A DNA stretch of 62,805 bases from the NCBI GenBank assembly GCA_002887195.1, contig PJAB01000020.1, positions 1-62,805 of the forward strand, in the 5' to 3' direction. The notes under the pieces are model-generated. The model was given only the letters and a program-made list of their open reading frames with translations, did not search any database and was not told the DNA's origin. This document shows, piece by piece, positions 1-10,203 of this stretch (the stretch's first letter is position 1; each line of letters opens with the position of its first letter). Origin of the DNA: Chrysochromulina parva (taxonomy: Eukaryota > Haptophyta > Prymnesiales > Chrysochromulinaceae). A program made the position numbers and the translations under genes.

Positions 1-211
1 AATCGAGGCTATCGCGCGCGACTTTGCCGAGGACGAGCGCCGTCTCGGCTCGGTCTTGCTCACCGCCGCACAGTTAGCGCACGTGGGCCAGATCCATCTA
101 AAGGGCGTGATTTCTTACCAACAGGAGCTCGGCGACGCACTCGCCGCCGCCAACCGCGAAGGCGAGGAGGCCCGCAAGGAGGAGCGCATGCGCATCTGGG
201 GCATGCCCTGA
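1..211 (+). CDS. 3' end of an unknown protein (partial)
   Basis: An open frame enters from the left edge and stops at TGA 209-211, giving the last 69 residues of a protein. The visible tail is helical and charged, with acidic and basic runs (EDERR, EEARKEERMR) and an ending in WGMP. I do not recognise a family. G/C is strongly preferred at third codon positions, as in the other genes here, which supports real coding. The 5' part lies outside the window. Confidence 0.5.
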   Translation, partial: IEAIARDFAEDERRLGSVLLTAAQLAHVGQIHLKGVISYQQELGDALAAANREGEEARKEERMRIWGMP

Positions 212-824
212 GCCTGAGCCTCAGCCGAAGGTGGCGTCATGGATGGCGTCACCCCTGACGGGCGAGTCACCGGTCACCGCTGGGCCGTCTTAATATGATG
301 TACGACGTAGTCCCACAAGTCCGTTGTTGCTAATATGTGCAGCCTACCGAGGGAGTCCTCACCTCATGCCCGTCGTGTCGCGTGTGCGCGGAGCGAAAGT
401 ATAACTCACACCGTTACATTCGCTGAGAGGGAACCCTCGGTTACGAGTACATTTAGTCGTGCTATGTAACGTGTATCTGGGTATGTAGTATGATCGTTGA
501 CGTTGTCATAGTTACGTTGATCCGTGTCCACGCGGGTGACGTCGTCCGCGGGCGGATCCCGCGGCATGATCCCGCGCCGGGTCGGCGGCGCGCCCGCGGC
601 CGCCGCCGCGCGCCCGGTATGGAGCTCACCCAAAATGCGAAGGAAACGTCCGTCTCGGAGCGAGCTCGTGACAGCGCTCGCGGTTCGCGGCGGTCCGCGC
701 GTGCTCCAGTAGTGCTCCAGTCGAACTCTCCGCTTTCTGCTCCACCACCGCGCCTGTGCTCGACACGGTGGCCGCTTTGCCGCCTGTGCTCGACACTGCA
801 GCTACTATGCCTGTGCGCCGTCGC
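212..824. other. intergenic spacer, no gene seen
   Basis: Open frames here are short and lack family similarity. A 16-base phrase (CCTGTGCTCGACAC) is repeated near 749 and 783, and a CTCCAGTAGTGCTCCAG tandem occurs near 703. It lies between the end of the left-edge gene and the 3' end of the trp gene, so it probably holds both 3' UTRs. Confidence 0.4.
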
Positions 825-2566
825 TCAGGCCGCTTTGGCCGCGCTCACGAAGGCGCGAATCTTCTCGTGGTCCTTGACGCCGTCGGTCTCGATGCCGGAG
901 GAGACGTCGACGCACCATGGCCGCACCTGGCGCATCCAAATGAGGGAGGCAATCAGCATGCAATCCGAGAGGCACCGTCGACGCACCATGGCCGCACCTG
1001 GCGCACCGCTTCTTCGACATTCAGAGGGGTGAGGCCGCCGGCGAGGATAAAGGGAACCTGGGCATGCACTTCGCAGCCGACAGCCCAGTTGAAGGTAGTA
1101 CCAGTGCCGCCGCCCTTGGAGTCGAGAAGCACAGCAGAGGCGAGCCCCCCTTGCAGCTGCGCACAAACGTCGGCGGCGTTCACCGTGTCGTCCATGTGAA
1201 CCACACGGATCGCCGGTCGATTGAGCTGTGAAGCCATTGCCCATCCCTCGGCACCATGGAGCTGGATCAGGTCGAGGCCGACCCGCTCCGCCGTCGCGTT
1301 CATCTCGTCCGCCGTCGCGTTCACGAACACTCCTACTGTGAGCGGGCCGCCGCAGCGTGCACCCAAAGCCAGCAGCCCCTGGGAGACGTCGAGCCACCGT
1401 GCCGCGTCCGTGCCGCCGTCCGCGTTCCGCTCGCTCGGACTCACGGGTGGGTTGGCGGGGAGCTTCCATCCCGCAGAGCGGGGGCGCGCCGTGCGCACCG
1501 CCGCCACGATCGCCTGCGCCTCTGCCTCCGTCACCTGCCGCTTCGACGGAGCGAAGATCATGCCGAGCAGATCAGCACCGCTCTCCGCTGCGACACGCGC
1601 GGACTCGGGGTCGCGCACGCCGCACACTTTGCACAGGGCGGCGGGCGGCGGCTGGCCGAGCAGCGAGCGCACCAGCGCGCCGGGCGAGGGTGCGCGCATG
1701 AGCGACTCGCCCACGAGCACACCGCACGCGCCGGTCGCCGCAAGGTCGAGGGCATCCTGGCGTGTGGCAACCCCCGACAAAGCGAGCAGCTGCACGTCAG
1801 CGTGCTCCGGGATCATAGCTGCGAGCCGCCCCGTCGTGCCCATGTCGACCTCGAAGGTGTGCAGGTTGCGATTGTTCACGCCAATTACGGCAGCGCCAGC
1901 GTCGAGCGCGATCTGCATCTCCGCCTCCGTGTTCACCTCGACGAGAGGCTCCATCCCGAGGGCGCGGCTCGCTGCCATGAGCCGCACGAGCTCCTCAGGC
2001 GTCAGGATGGCCACGATGAGCAGCGCCGTGTCCGCGCCGTGTGCGCGCGCCTCGAGCAGCATGTACTCATCGATGAGGAAGTCCTTGCGCAGCGCGCATA
2101 CGCCTGGCGAGAGCGTGGCGCCCTCGAGCGCCGATCGCACATTCTCGAGGTCGGCAAGGCTGCCCTTGAACCACGTGGGCTCGGTGAGCACCGAGATGGT
2201 GCATGCGCCTGCCAGCGCGTATGCAAGCGCCTGTCGCGGTGCGTCTAGGCCGGCTGCGATATCGCCCTTGCTCGGTGAGGCCTTCTTGAACTCGGCGAGC
2301 ACAGCCAGAGGCGCGGCCGCCCGCAGCGTCGCGCGGAAGTCGTTGGCTGGTGCGCGGCTGGCGATGCGCGCGCGCAGCTCCGCCTCAGGCACTGCCGCCA
2401 TGGCCGCGGCAACGTCAATTCGGCGCTGCGCGACAATTTTATCCAAGATGGACGGCGGCACCCGAGCTGGCACCGGCATCTGTGCTCTCCGACGTCGCGG
2501 CTCCGACTTTCGACGATCGGTCGCACGAGTTGTGGGAGATTCAATCTCATTTTCAAGGAATTTCAA
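825..2566 (-). CDS. bifunctional indole-3-glycerol-phosphate synthase / phosphoribosylanthranilate isomerase (TrpC-TrpF fusion)
   Basis: Catalyses two consecutive steps of tryptophan synthesis: isomerisation of phosphoribosylanthranilate (TrpF half) and ring closure to indole-3-glycerol phosphate (TrpC half). The N-terminal half has the IGPS blocks [34 protein letters not shown] and [10 protein letters not shown]. The C-terminal half has the PRAI blocks [32 protein letters not shown] and [14 protein letters not shown]. The order is TrpC-TrpF, as in E. coli. Exons are 998-2566 and 825-926; the 71-bp intron 927-997 must be removed to restore the conserved end [14 protein letters not shown], otherwise the protein stops early after VDGASRIAC. 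Spliced length is 556 aa from ATG 2566 or 527 aa from ATG 2479; the second is more likely because the first residues look like translated leader. No clear plastid presequence is visible. Confidence 0.93.
927..997 (-). other. introner-like intron in the TrpC-TrpF gene
   Basis: A 71-bp GT-AG intron, phase 0, between GTGCGCCAG and GTGCGGCC. The 30 bases at 905-934 recur exactly at 976-1005, an offset of 71 that equals the intron length, so both splice junctions sit inside a direct duplication. The unique 41-base core reads, on the minus strand, GGATTGCATGCTGATTGCC followed by TCCCTCATTTGG, closely matching the 3' ends of the two repeat-rich introns of the CCA-adding enzyme gene at 12.7 and 13.4 kb. 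Splicing is inferred from frame and homology, not from transcripts. Confidence 0.8.
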
Positions 2567-2608
2567 AAATACCTTTGAATGGGTCAGGTCGCTCCCTGTG
2601 CGCCCTGC

Positions 2609-2752
2609 TCAATGCATGCTGATGATGTCCGAGTGCACGACGGTCATGCTGTTGATGACCACCTCGCCGCCGAGGGCGGCAGGGTTGACGTAGAGCAGAG
2701 CCCATGTAACCGTCCCGATCACGAGGAGAGACAGAAGCAACCACTTCCACAT
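2609..2752 (-). CDS. 47-residue single-pass membrane microprotein
   Basis: ATG 2752 to TGA 2609 encodes 47 aa. Residues 2-21 (WKWLLLSLLVIGTVTWALLY) form one strong hydrophobic helix, followed by a short polar tail ending SDIISMH. The frame uses G/C-ending codons throughout (CTG, CTC, GTC, ATC, AAC), like the neighbouring genes. It sits between the trp gene and the 3' end of the next minus-strand gene, in the same orientation. No family recognised. It could be a free-standing small membrane subunit or the last exon of a gene I have not assembled. Confidence 0.4.
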   Translation of the reverse strand: MWKWLLLSLLVIGTVTWALLYVNPAALGGEVVINSMTVVHSDIISMH

Positions 2753-2956
2753 CGCCCCTGCAGGGCACAAGACACGGGCGAGGTTAGGGCGAGATTAGGG
2801 CGAGATACGACAGGGATGCGGTGCTCAGGCGGCGGAGAAGACGCGGCTGCCGGCCTTCCGAGACTGCCGCAGCGCTGGTGCGCCGCGCTCCACGGCGTGT
2901 GTGCGATGCGTGTGCCGCGCGCGCGCGCGCGCGGCGCGCGAGGCGGGGTCTCGCGT

Positions 2957-4246
2957 TCAACGCTGTGAGAGAGACTCACAGCCCATCTCATCCGCAAACT
3001 TGAGGTACTCGCGTGAAATCATGGCGGCGTTCGGATTGAGGTGCGGGTCGTAGAAGCACTCACTGACCATCCCCGGCATGAACTGGGGCTGCTGGAGGTT
3101 GCGGATGGCGGAGGTGCGATACGCACCATGCTCGTACTTGACCGTCAGTACTCGGCTGTACCCCCCCGTCACACTTGGTGTCGTGACCGACGCGAAGCCC
3201 GGCAGCGTGTAGGTCTCGGCCATCTCGACCGCGTCAGTAAGGGCCGGGTCGGTGTGGTCCACGCCCGCAAGGTACTGTTCCTTCACCGCGGCGGGCGTGG
3301 CGTTCACGCTCATCATGGCGCTGTACTCGTACAGCGCTTGCCGATCCTCCGGCTCAAGGTAAAACCCCGGCGCCGGCGCGCCCACGGTGACGCGGATCGG
3401 CACGAAGGATCGCCAGTAGGGGACGCAGTTGACGGTGCACGCGCGCGCGTACACGCGACTCGTACACTGGCAGTTGCAATCGTACGTACTGGTGACCTGC
3501 CGGCAGTTGTCCGACTGCAGCCGCCGCCCTAGCGGGGAGGCCCACGGAAACGACTCCTCCGGTTCCTGAGCCTCGGACAGCGGCGACTCGTCCTCGAAGA
3601 CCTCGTGCCGGTCGAAGTCGGCGTCGGCCTCGTCGGTCTCGATCGCCGCCATCGACGTGTTGTAGTGCACGAGCTCCTCGCCATCGAAGAGGTCGTGCAG
3701 ACGCCGACTGCAGCGTGTCGTGGTCCTGGTGCACCGCTGGCAGACCGTCTGCGCGCAGCACGAGGAGCCGGCGCACGAGCCCGCGATGTACCACATTGCA
3801 TTCATGTCGTACTCGTTGATCGACCAATGACGGCCCATCTTGTTAAGGCAAGAGACTGGCATAGTTGACGGAAAGCAGATGGCGTTGCAGTTCTCGAAGC
3901 AATGGCGGTACGGACGAATTTCCGGGTGCAGGACACCCGAGTTGTACGGCTCGCACGTGGCAGGTAGAAAGTCAAAATTCTTGCGTATCTCGGGATAGTT
4001 GAGGCACAAGAAGCAGACAAGGGTGAGAATACCAAAGAGGGCGCCGCCCTGCATGGACTCATTCGGGAAGGGCTGGCGCCAGCCTGCAGGCAGGATGTTG
4101 GCGATTGTAGTTTTCTTAACCTCGAATGCGCCAAGCAACGGGACGGATACGGTGCCCGTCTGCAGCCCCGAGGCGATGGCAGCGGCCTGTTGGTCGATCG
4201 GCTGAGCCATCGGCATCATCGGGATGGCCGCGCGGAACTTAACCAT
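2957..4246 (-). CDS. cysteine-rich single-pass membrane protein, unknown family
   Basis: About 429 aa from ATG 4246 (MVKFRAAIPMMPMAQ); the frame stays open upstream to 4402, but that stretch looks like leader. One membrane segment near residues 68-85 (GGALFGILTLVCFLCL) follows a charged N-terminus. The large remainder is rich in cysteine, with clusters such as CAGSSCCAQTVCQRC and CNCQCTSRVYARAC, and an acidic stretch around EVFEDESPLSEAQEPEE between them. The cysteine spacing suggests a disulfide-rich luminal or extracellular domain. I do not recognise the family and assign no function. A run of minus-strand genes surrounds it. Confidence 0.7.
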   Translation of the reverse strand: MVKFRAAIPMMPMAQPIDQQAAAIASGLQTGTVSVPLLGAFEVKKTTIANILPAGWRQPFPNESMQGGALFGILTLVCFLCLNYPEIRKNFDFLPATCEPYNSGVLHPEIRPYRHCFENCNAICFPSTMPVSCLNKMGRHWSINEYDMNAMWYIAGSCAGSSCCAQTVCQRCTRTTTRCSRRLHDLFDGEELVHYNTSMAAIETDEADADFDRHEVFEDESPLSEAQEPEESFPWASPLGRRLQSDNCRQVTSTYDCNCQCTSRVYARACTVNCVPYWRSFVPIRVTVGAPAPGFYLEPEDRQALYEYSAMMSVNATPAAVKEQYLAGVDHTDPALTDAVEMAETYTLPGFASVTTPSVTGGYSRVLTVKYEHGAYRTSAIRNLQQPQFMPGMVSECFYDPHLNPNAAMISREYLKFADEMGCESLSQR

Positions 4247-4978
4247 ACTTCCGTTACAAATTCGATGGGGGAGACTTAAAGTCAGTCGAAACGTCGCGTC
4301 GACCAACCACCCGCGCGGCCGCGCGGCCCCGAGCTCATCACCTCCAGCTCCGACCTCCGTATCAAATTCTTGCTTGCTTGCTGCTGCTCGTCGCAACGAC
4401 AACGTTCGTAATCACGTAACGTGCACAGATCGCGAGACGCGCGGTCGGCGGTGACCGGGATACGGGATAGTATTAGCCAAGGAACGCCGCGCCGGAGGGT
4501 CCCGGTCTCTCAGGTCGCGCATCGGTTCCCGTTGGTGCACCGGACCTATTTTAATAGTATTGGAATAAAGTTTGGAACAAAATTGTACACGCACGCGCGA
4601 TTATGGTCCGTATTGGCTCTGCTTGGGCCACGCGACAGGATCTGCCAGGAGCCCACATGTGTGGCTAGCCCCACATCTGGACCTGAAGGGACCGGGACGC
4701 ACACACACGCAAGGGTAGGCGCACACATCCAGATCCCCCGTCAGCACAAGTATGGCAAGCTGTGTTGGCAAGAGTCATGTGTGGGAGGCCGTCATCCTCG
4801 AATCAACGAATCGTTTGCTTCAGAATGGGTCGTGAGCATGAGCATCAGCCGACTCGGCTTGACTCAAGTCTGACATGGAAAAGACCGGGTCGTCATCAGC
4901 AGGTGTGCAGGTGTGCAGGTGTGCAGGTGTGCAGGTGTGCAGCGCACGCAAGTGTGTGGGAAGGCCCGCGCGCACTGG
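4247..4978. other. intergenic spacer with an 8-bp minisatellite
   Basis: No convincing gene. The only structured element is the GTGTGCAG array at 4903-4942. An AT-richer patch around 4550-4590 (TATTTTAATAGTATTGG) stands out from the GC-rich surroundings and could be part of the promoter of the minus-strand gene at 4246. Confidence 0.4.
4903..4942. repeat. 5 x 8-bp tandem repeat (GTGTGCAG)
   Basis: Five perfect copies of GTGTGCAG, directly read. It lies about 35 bp beyond the stop codon of the aspartic protease gene and so probably falls in its 3' UTR. Confidence 0.9.
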
Positions 4979-6502
4979 TTACTCGTTGCGGTTGGCCACG
5001 GCGCCGTGCAGAGGCGAGAACAATCGACTGATGCGCCGCAGCCAAAGGCCCTCTGAGCCACTGGTAGCTCCAGAGAGCAGGGGTAGCCGATGCTGTGCCT
5101 CGTGCATCACCATCTCGAAGAGGCCAAGCGCCCCGAAGATGATCGCCGTCGCCACGCGGGACGAGGTCGAGTACCGGCAAGCCCCCGCTTCCTCATCAAG
5201 GGAGAGAAGCATGGCTTGGCACACCGGCTGGATACACCGGTTGAGACTCGCCTCGTATCGCTGCTGGCCGACACACTTGGTGCGCGCGGCACACGAGAGC
5301 GCGCGTCGGCGTGCACGCTCCGCGGCGGGCGCTGGCACCACCTTGGCCGCGAGTCCGACGCGACGACGCGTCGCTCGCATCTCGAAGGCGGCGACAAAGG
5401 GCTGCAGAGCCATCGTGCCGAGGACGACGGACTGCGGCCAGGGCGCGCCCCAGGGGGAGACACGTGCGCCGGGATTGGGCAGCCGCAGGATGCACAGCTT
5501 ACGCGAGCCGTCGGCCCGATCGGACGGTAGAAGCAGCGCCTCGAGCGGCAGTTGCAGCTGCGGCGCGTTCTGTGAGAGCCGGAAGCTAAGCACGGGCAGC
5601 GAGGCGGCAGGCACGCTGGCGGGTATGCGGCACGTGGAGGTGGGCGTGAACTGGCTGGGGCAGCTGGCCACGGATAGCCACGTGAAGAGCGACTCGAAGA
5701 GCGGCTCGGGCAGCCCCAGGCACGAGGCGCCCGTATCGACCAGCGCCGGCCAAAATGCGGACGTGCCGAGGAGTCCCACGCCGCAGACGGATACATCGAA
5801 GAGCTCGAGACGGTGAAACGAGGGCGAGTTCTGCGTGGCAGACCACTGGAGGGCGCCGACGGCCCATGAACGGTTGGGCGCGCCCAGGCCCAGCCGGCTC
5901 CGGCCTATCGAGTTGAGGTCAAGCGTGAAAGCTGAGCCGAAGGTGCTCAGGTACGCTTCCCAAGGGTGCGGACGGCTGGCAATCGGCTGCGGCGAGAGGC
6001 CGAGCACGCCCGCGGCGTCCGCCCAAAAGTAGGGGAGCACGCCTCGCGGCCCGATGCCATTGTTTCCCACCGCGCCTACCTGCGCGACAGCGACAATTGG
6101 TGAGCCTCCGGGCCGTGCTACACCTGGGAGGGCCACCTCGTCCAGCCAACTGGTGAAGCTCCCGTCAAGCTGGCGGCCGTCGATGGCGATCGAAAAGCCC
6201 TCGCTCCCACGAGGGTCGGCCACGCCTGTGACGGACGCGGACGCATTGTAGCAGCTGCCGTAGGTGGCGGGCTCGTTGTCGCCGCACGCCCCGCGAGCGA
6301 CGTCGCTCACCATCAGGAACGAGGAGCCCGTATCGAGCATGACGTTGACCTCCTGAGCACGTCCGCCCCCGCCAATGGCGATCGGGAGCAGGTACCGATG
6401 CGCACCATCGGGAGTGGTCCGTGCGATCAGGTCCACGGAGGCCAGCATGCGACCCACGCGAGTGGGGCGCGTGGATTCGACCCACCTTCGCTCGGGCAAC
6501 AC
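4979..6502 (-). CDS. pepsin-family (A1) aspartic protease with C-terminal membrane anchor
   Basis: 507 aa with both catalytic aspartate motifs of bilobal A1 proteases: DTGSS in VMLDTGSSFLMVS near residue 57 and DTGAS in PALVDTGASCLGLP near residue 260. The second-lobe block VVLGTMALQPFVAAFE matches the family's hydrophobic-Gly region that precedes the C-terminal strand. Paired cysteines are frequent, as in secreted members. A hydrophobic helix near residues 435-455 (VATAIIFGALGLFEMV) follows a Cys-rich spacer, so the enzyme is probably held in a membrane of the secretory or endolysosomal system. No signal peptide is visible at ATG 6502; the true start or a first exon may lie upstream. Confidence 0.85.
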   Translation of the reverse strand: MLPERRWVESTRPTRVGRMLASVDLIARTTPDGAHRYLLPIAIGGGGRAQEVNVMLDTGSSFLMVSDVARGACGDNEPATYGSCYNASASVTGVADPRGSEGFSIAIDGRQLDGSFTSWLDEVALPGVARPGGSPIVAVAQVGAVGNNGIGPRGVLPYFWADAAGVLGLSPQPIASRPHPWEAYLSTFGSAFTLDLNSIGRSRLGLGAPNRSWAVGALQWSATQNSPSFHRLELFDVSVCGVGLLGTSAFWPALVDTGASCLGLPEPLFESLFTWLSVASCPSQFTPTSTCRIPASVPAASLPVLSFRLSQNAPQLQLPLEALLLPSDRADGSRKLCILRLPNPGARVSPWGAPWPQSVVLGTMALQPFVAAFEMRATRRRVGLAAKVVPAPAAERARRRALSCAARTKCVGQQRYEASLNRCIQPVCQAMLLSLDEEAGACRYSTSSRVATAIIFGALGLFEMVMHEAQHRLPLLSGATSGSEGLWLRRISRLFSPLHGAVANRNE

Positions 6503-7126
6503 AGCCCCGTCGCCAAGTTCTCTCTTGAAATGGCTGACCTATTTTCCTGTGGAAAGCCTCACAGAGGGTCGAAACGGCGTCCCGTCGGTTCAAATTCACG
6601 AGACAAGTCGCCACAAGCGCCTCTTTCTGTGTGCAAGTTCGAACATGTACCGGTACTGTGAACACATCAACTCGGCCGGCCACTCACTAAAATTCGGATG
6701 AGAACACGGAGAAGGGTTTCACACACAAGTTTCACATCTGCACGCGGCAGAGATTCACTGTGTATTACGACCGTGCGAACTCAGCATCACGTCTCTCGGT
6801 CTGTGTAAAAAAACAGATTCACTTTGTTCTCGAAACTTGTTCAAGCTTCCACTCCAGAACCAAAAAGATCGACGTGGAAACGCCTCGTCTCCGTCGGCCG
6901 CTTTGACGTTTGAGGTCCGCAATATTTCCAACATAGCGCCGGTGCACAGTGCGCACGGTTCGCGCCGTCTATGCTCTATCCATGGTTGGCTCTATCAAAT
7001 TCTATCAAGCTCTATCCCAACTATTTGATTGCGCAGCTCACTCTGTGATTGCGCGTTCGCGCACTCTGCGCCAACACCATGCTCCCAGCCAAGAACCGAC
7101 TTAGTCCTCGACGCCTAGTTGTGTAG
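6503..7126. other. intergenic spacer, no gene seen
   Basis: Contains AT-rich patches (6800-6860) and a repeated TCTATCAA phrase near 6990-7010. Open frames are short and unlike any family. It probably holds the promoter or a missing 5' exon of the aspartic protease gene and the 3' UTR of the LRR gene, which has the same orientation. Confidence 0.35.
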
Positions 7127-8209
7127 TTATATGCCGAGCTCCCGGCCTGCCGCATTGCGCTCCTCGACGCTCGCGAAGCTCTGCACCTTTGCGTCCACCA
7201 GGTTCGCATTGAAGCGCGCCCATCGGAACACACCGACCGCGAGCGTCATGGCGTGCGCCTCGTTCCCCTCCGGGTAGTCCTCCAACAAGTACACCGTCTC
7301 CGGCGACGCGCCGCACACCATCGTGTACTCTTCCACCGTCTGCGGCGAGCCGCCGGCGAGCGTCTGCGCGCCGGCAGCTTTCTCGGCGGCACCGGCCTCG
7401 ACCATGAAGCGGCATACGCGCGCGAAGCGCGCCTGCGCTGTCGTTGCCGTATTGAAATCGTCGATGAGCCCCCCGAGGAGCTCGAACTGCGCACCGGTGC
7501 ACGTCAGCCCTGGCTCATTGGCCCCGGTGAAACACGGGCGCTCACCGCCCTTCAGCACATCGACGAACTCGCCCGCAGTCGGCGGCATGAGGACGCTCAT
7601 TTCGTGAGCCACCCTGAGCGTCGCCGTCACTAGGAGGGACTTAGTGGCAAGTGCCGTATCGGGCGCATCGGCAGGCGTGCTCTCGCCCGAGCCGGATTGC
7701 CCTCGGAAGGCACCTCCGCCGTTGGCGGCGCGTGTCGCGGCCCTTTTGGTGAGCTGAGCACGCGCAGCGTCGTTGATGTCATTCCCGCTCACTCGGAGTT
7801 CACGAAGCGAAGTCAATGGCCCTTGGCCCATGGCGCGGGCGAGGGTCGCAGCCGTGCGGCTCCCGAGGCCGTTGACTGCCAGGCTTAGAGAAGTGAGCGA
7901 GGACGCCGCCTGAGGAGAGAGCGCCGCAAGCAAGGCTTCTATGCCGGCGTCGCCGAAGTTGTTGTCCGTGAGATTCAGGCGGGTAACCATGGCATCTGCG
8001 GGCGCGCGTGAGAGCAGCTTGCCCAGCTGCGGCGCCGAGGCCGCAGTCAGAAAATTTCCATGGAGCCACACCGTTCGCGGAGCGAGCTTGGAGAACTCAG
8101 CTGCGAGCAGGCCGCCATCGGACAAATCTTCATCACACAAATTGCGTCGAGACCAGTCAAGGATGGGCAGCACGCAGCCCGCACGGTACGGGACCGCGCT
8201 GTCGTTCAT
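7127..8209 (-). CDS. leucine-rich repeat protein (ribonuclease-inhibitor type)
   Basis: 360 aa. The first half carries RI-type leucine-rich repeats: LRVSGNDINDAA, TRLNLTDNNFGDAGIEALLAAL and LTSLSLAVNGLGSRTAATLARAM, spaced about 28 residues apart. The second half is a separate, mainly helical domain (AHEMSVLMPPTAGEFVDVL, FELLGGLIDDFNTATTAQARF) that I do not recognise. The two are joined by a Gly/Ala-rich linker near residue 170. LRR domains bind proteins; no enzymatic motif is visible. The start is within a divergent arrangement with the uL4 gene, about 170 bp apart. Confidence 0.7.
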   Translation of the reverse strand: MNDSAVPYRAGCVLPILDWSRRNLCDEDLSDGGLLAAEFSKLAPRTVWLHGNFLTAASAPQLGKLLSRAPADAMVTRLNLTDNNFGDAGIEALLAALSPQAASSLTSLSLAVNGLGSRTAATLARAMGQGPLTSLRELRVSGNDINDAARAQLTKRAATRAANGGGAFRGQSGSGESTPADAPDTALATKSLLVTATLRVAHEMSVLMPPTAGEFVDVLKGGERPCFTGANEPGLTCTGAQFELLGGLIDDFNTATTAQARFARVCRFMVEAGAAEKAAGAQTLAGGSPQTVEEYTMVCGASPETVYLLEDYPEGNEAHAMTLAVGVFRWARFNANLVDAKVQSFASVEERNAAGRELGI

Positions 8210-8382
8210 AATTCAGACTGTGAAATGGGCGATGCGCTTGGCGTGCGTGCGGTGACGCCGCACATGTCAGCCTGGGCCTCCTGCTGGAGTAAAATGTTTG
8301 GTCTTGTGTCGAAAAATTACAAGTTCTGTGGGAAATCTGTGGAAACGTGACTCCGTGGCATCGTCGACGACACGCCGGAACC

Positions 8383-9501
8383 ATGTCCCTGCCCGTCTCC
8401 ACTGTCTTCGCCGCTGAGGGCGACGAGCTCGCCGCGTCGGGCTCGCAGCCGCTGCCCGCCGTCTTCATGGCCCCGGTCCGCCCCGATGTGGTCCACTTCG
8501 TGCACAGCATGATGGCGCTCAACAAGCGGCAGGCCCACTGCGTCAGCAAGTATGCCGGCAAGACGCCGTCGGCGACTTCTTGGGGCACTGGCCGTGCGGT
8601 GTCGCGTATCCCCCGTGTGTCGGGTGGTGGCACCCACCGCTCGGGCCAGGGTGCCTTTGGCAACATGTGCCGCGGCGGCCGCATGTTCGCGCCGACGAAG
8701 ACCTGGCGCAAGTGGCATCGCAAGATCAACGTGACGCAGAAGCGCTACGCGGTCGCCTCGGCCGTGGCGGCCTCGGGCGTGCCGGCGCTTGTGATGGCGC
8801 GCGGCCACCGCATCGATGCGACGCCCGAAGGCCCGCTCGTGGTTGGCTCGGCTGTCGAGCAGATCACGAAGACGTCGGCTGCCGTCGCGCTGCTCAAGAA
8901 GCTCGGCGCGTACGCAGACGTCGAGAAGACGCTTGCTTCGAAGACGATGCGCGCGGGCAAGGGCAAGATGCGCGGCCGCCGCTTCGTTCAGCGCAAGGGC
9001 CCGCTCATTGTGTATAAGACCGACGGCGGCCTCACCCGCGCCTTCCGCAACATCCCCGGCGTGGAGCTCGCGAATGTGAGCGCGCTCAACCTGCTGCAGC
9101 TCGCGCCTGGTGGCCACGTCGGCCGCTTCTGCATCTGGACCGAGTCGGCCTTCTCGTCGCTCGACTCCATCTTCGGCACGGCGGAGAAGCCGTCGGCGAC
9201 GAAGACGCACCATGGTGTGCCGTACCGCATGCCTACGCCCATGCTGTCCAACAGCGACCTCTCGCGCCTCATCAACTCGGACGAGGTCCAGTCCAAGGTC
9301 AACGCGCCCAAGCCGGGCCAGGCGCCCAAGGTGCTCAAGATCAACCCGCTTAAGAACAAGGCGGTCATGGATGCGCTCGACCCGTCGGCTCCCAGCAAGC
9401 GCAAGGCCGCTGCCGAGGCGCAGGCCGCAAAGAAGAAGCCGAAGACGTGCGACAAGACACTGGGCAAGGAGTTCTACAAGTCGATGATTGCGTCGGAGTA
9501 A
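8383..9501 (+). CDS. RPL4: cytosolic 60S ribosomal protein uL4 (L4/L1e)
   Basis: 372 aa starting at ATG 8383 in an ACCATGT context; an in-frame ATG at 8347 is less likely because homologues begin near MSLPVSTVF. Family blocks: [14 protein letters not shown], the conserved extended loop [31 protein letters not shown], and GPLIVY with RAFRNIPGV. uL4 lines the ribosome exit tunnel and is assembled in the nucleolus. The C-terminal tail is Lys/Ala-rich ([17 protein letters not shown]), as is usual in eukaryotes. Length is typical. It is divergently arranged with the LRR gene. Confidence 0.97.
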   Translation: MSLPVSTVFAAEGDELAASGSQPLPAVFMAPVRPDVVHFVHSMMALNKRQAHCVSKYAGKTPSATSWGTGRAVSRIPRVSGGGTHRSGQGAFGNMCRGGRMFAPTKTWRKWHRKINVTQKRYAVASAVAASGVPALVMARGHRIDATPEGPLVVGSAVEQITKTSAAVALLKKLGAYADVEKTLASKTMRAGKGKMRGRRFVQRKGPLIVYKTDGGLTRAFRNIPGVELANVSALNLLQLAPGGHVGRFCIWTESAFSSLDSIFGTAEKPSATKTHHGVPYRMPTPMLSNSDLSRLINSDEVQSKVNAPKPGQAPKVLKINPLKNKAVMDALDPSAPSKRKAAAEAQAAKKKPKTCDKTLGKEFYKSMIASE

Positions 9502-10203
9502 GCCGATCCTAAACCGATTCCAGCGCAGCCGGTCCGGAGCCGGAGCTGGCTTCATTCGAAATGCGCCCACTCAAAGCCCAATCGGGGCTGGTTTTCTTTG
9601 TGTATCCCCGTAATTCGGTTACATCGTTGATCGTATGAATCTAAAAAATAATAGCCGCGGGCGGTGCGCGGCCGGCCGCGCGACGCGACGTGCCGGGGTG
9701 CCGCGGCGCCGGCTGTCGTGTTGAGTTTAAACCTTAAAACTTGCGCGCGGACGGGGGACGCGCGCCGCGCGACCGACGATGCAACATCCCCTTGCACATC
9801 CCCGGTAATTTCTATTTGCGGCGATACGATACGCCGCGCCATCGCGGCGCCACCGTGGCACAAAGACCGGACACCCGGATTTCCGACGTTCGCGCGTACA
9901 CGGGCGGGAAGCAAACGCGAAACAATGGAGCGGCCTCCGAGCGACCCCGTTTGTGACCCCGCGCGGCCGGCGGGCAACCGCGCGCGCCCTCGCCGCTGGA
10001 CCGTCTCGCTCGGCTGTCAGAGGCCGTTCAGAGGCCTCATTCACCGTGCGATGAGATGGCCTGCAATACGTCGAACCTCAACGCAACGCTGGTCGCTGGA
10101 ACGGTCCCCATGGAAGTTGGGAGAACGCCACACGACTGTCGCCGTGTGCCCGGGACGGCGACGCCGCACACGGCCACGTTACACGGAGATCTCTGCGCTA
10201 ACT
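9502..10203. other. convergent intergenic spacer, no gene seen
   Basis: Lies between the 3' ends of the uL4 gene and the NSUN5-like gene. GC-rich palindromes occur near 9661-9690 (GCGCGGCCGGCCGCGC). Open frames on both strands are Arg/Pro-rich products of the GC content and show no family. Confidence 0.4.

Noticed and set aside
1221..2693. 490-codon plus-strand frame opposite the trp gene
   Set aside because: Ser/Ala/Arg-rich composition with no family; the minus strand has both IGPS and PRAI motifs.
6525..6605. Possible tRNA (GGTTCAAATTC resembles a B box)
   Set aside because: No matching A box, acceptor stem or anticodon arm could be folded.
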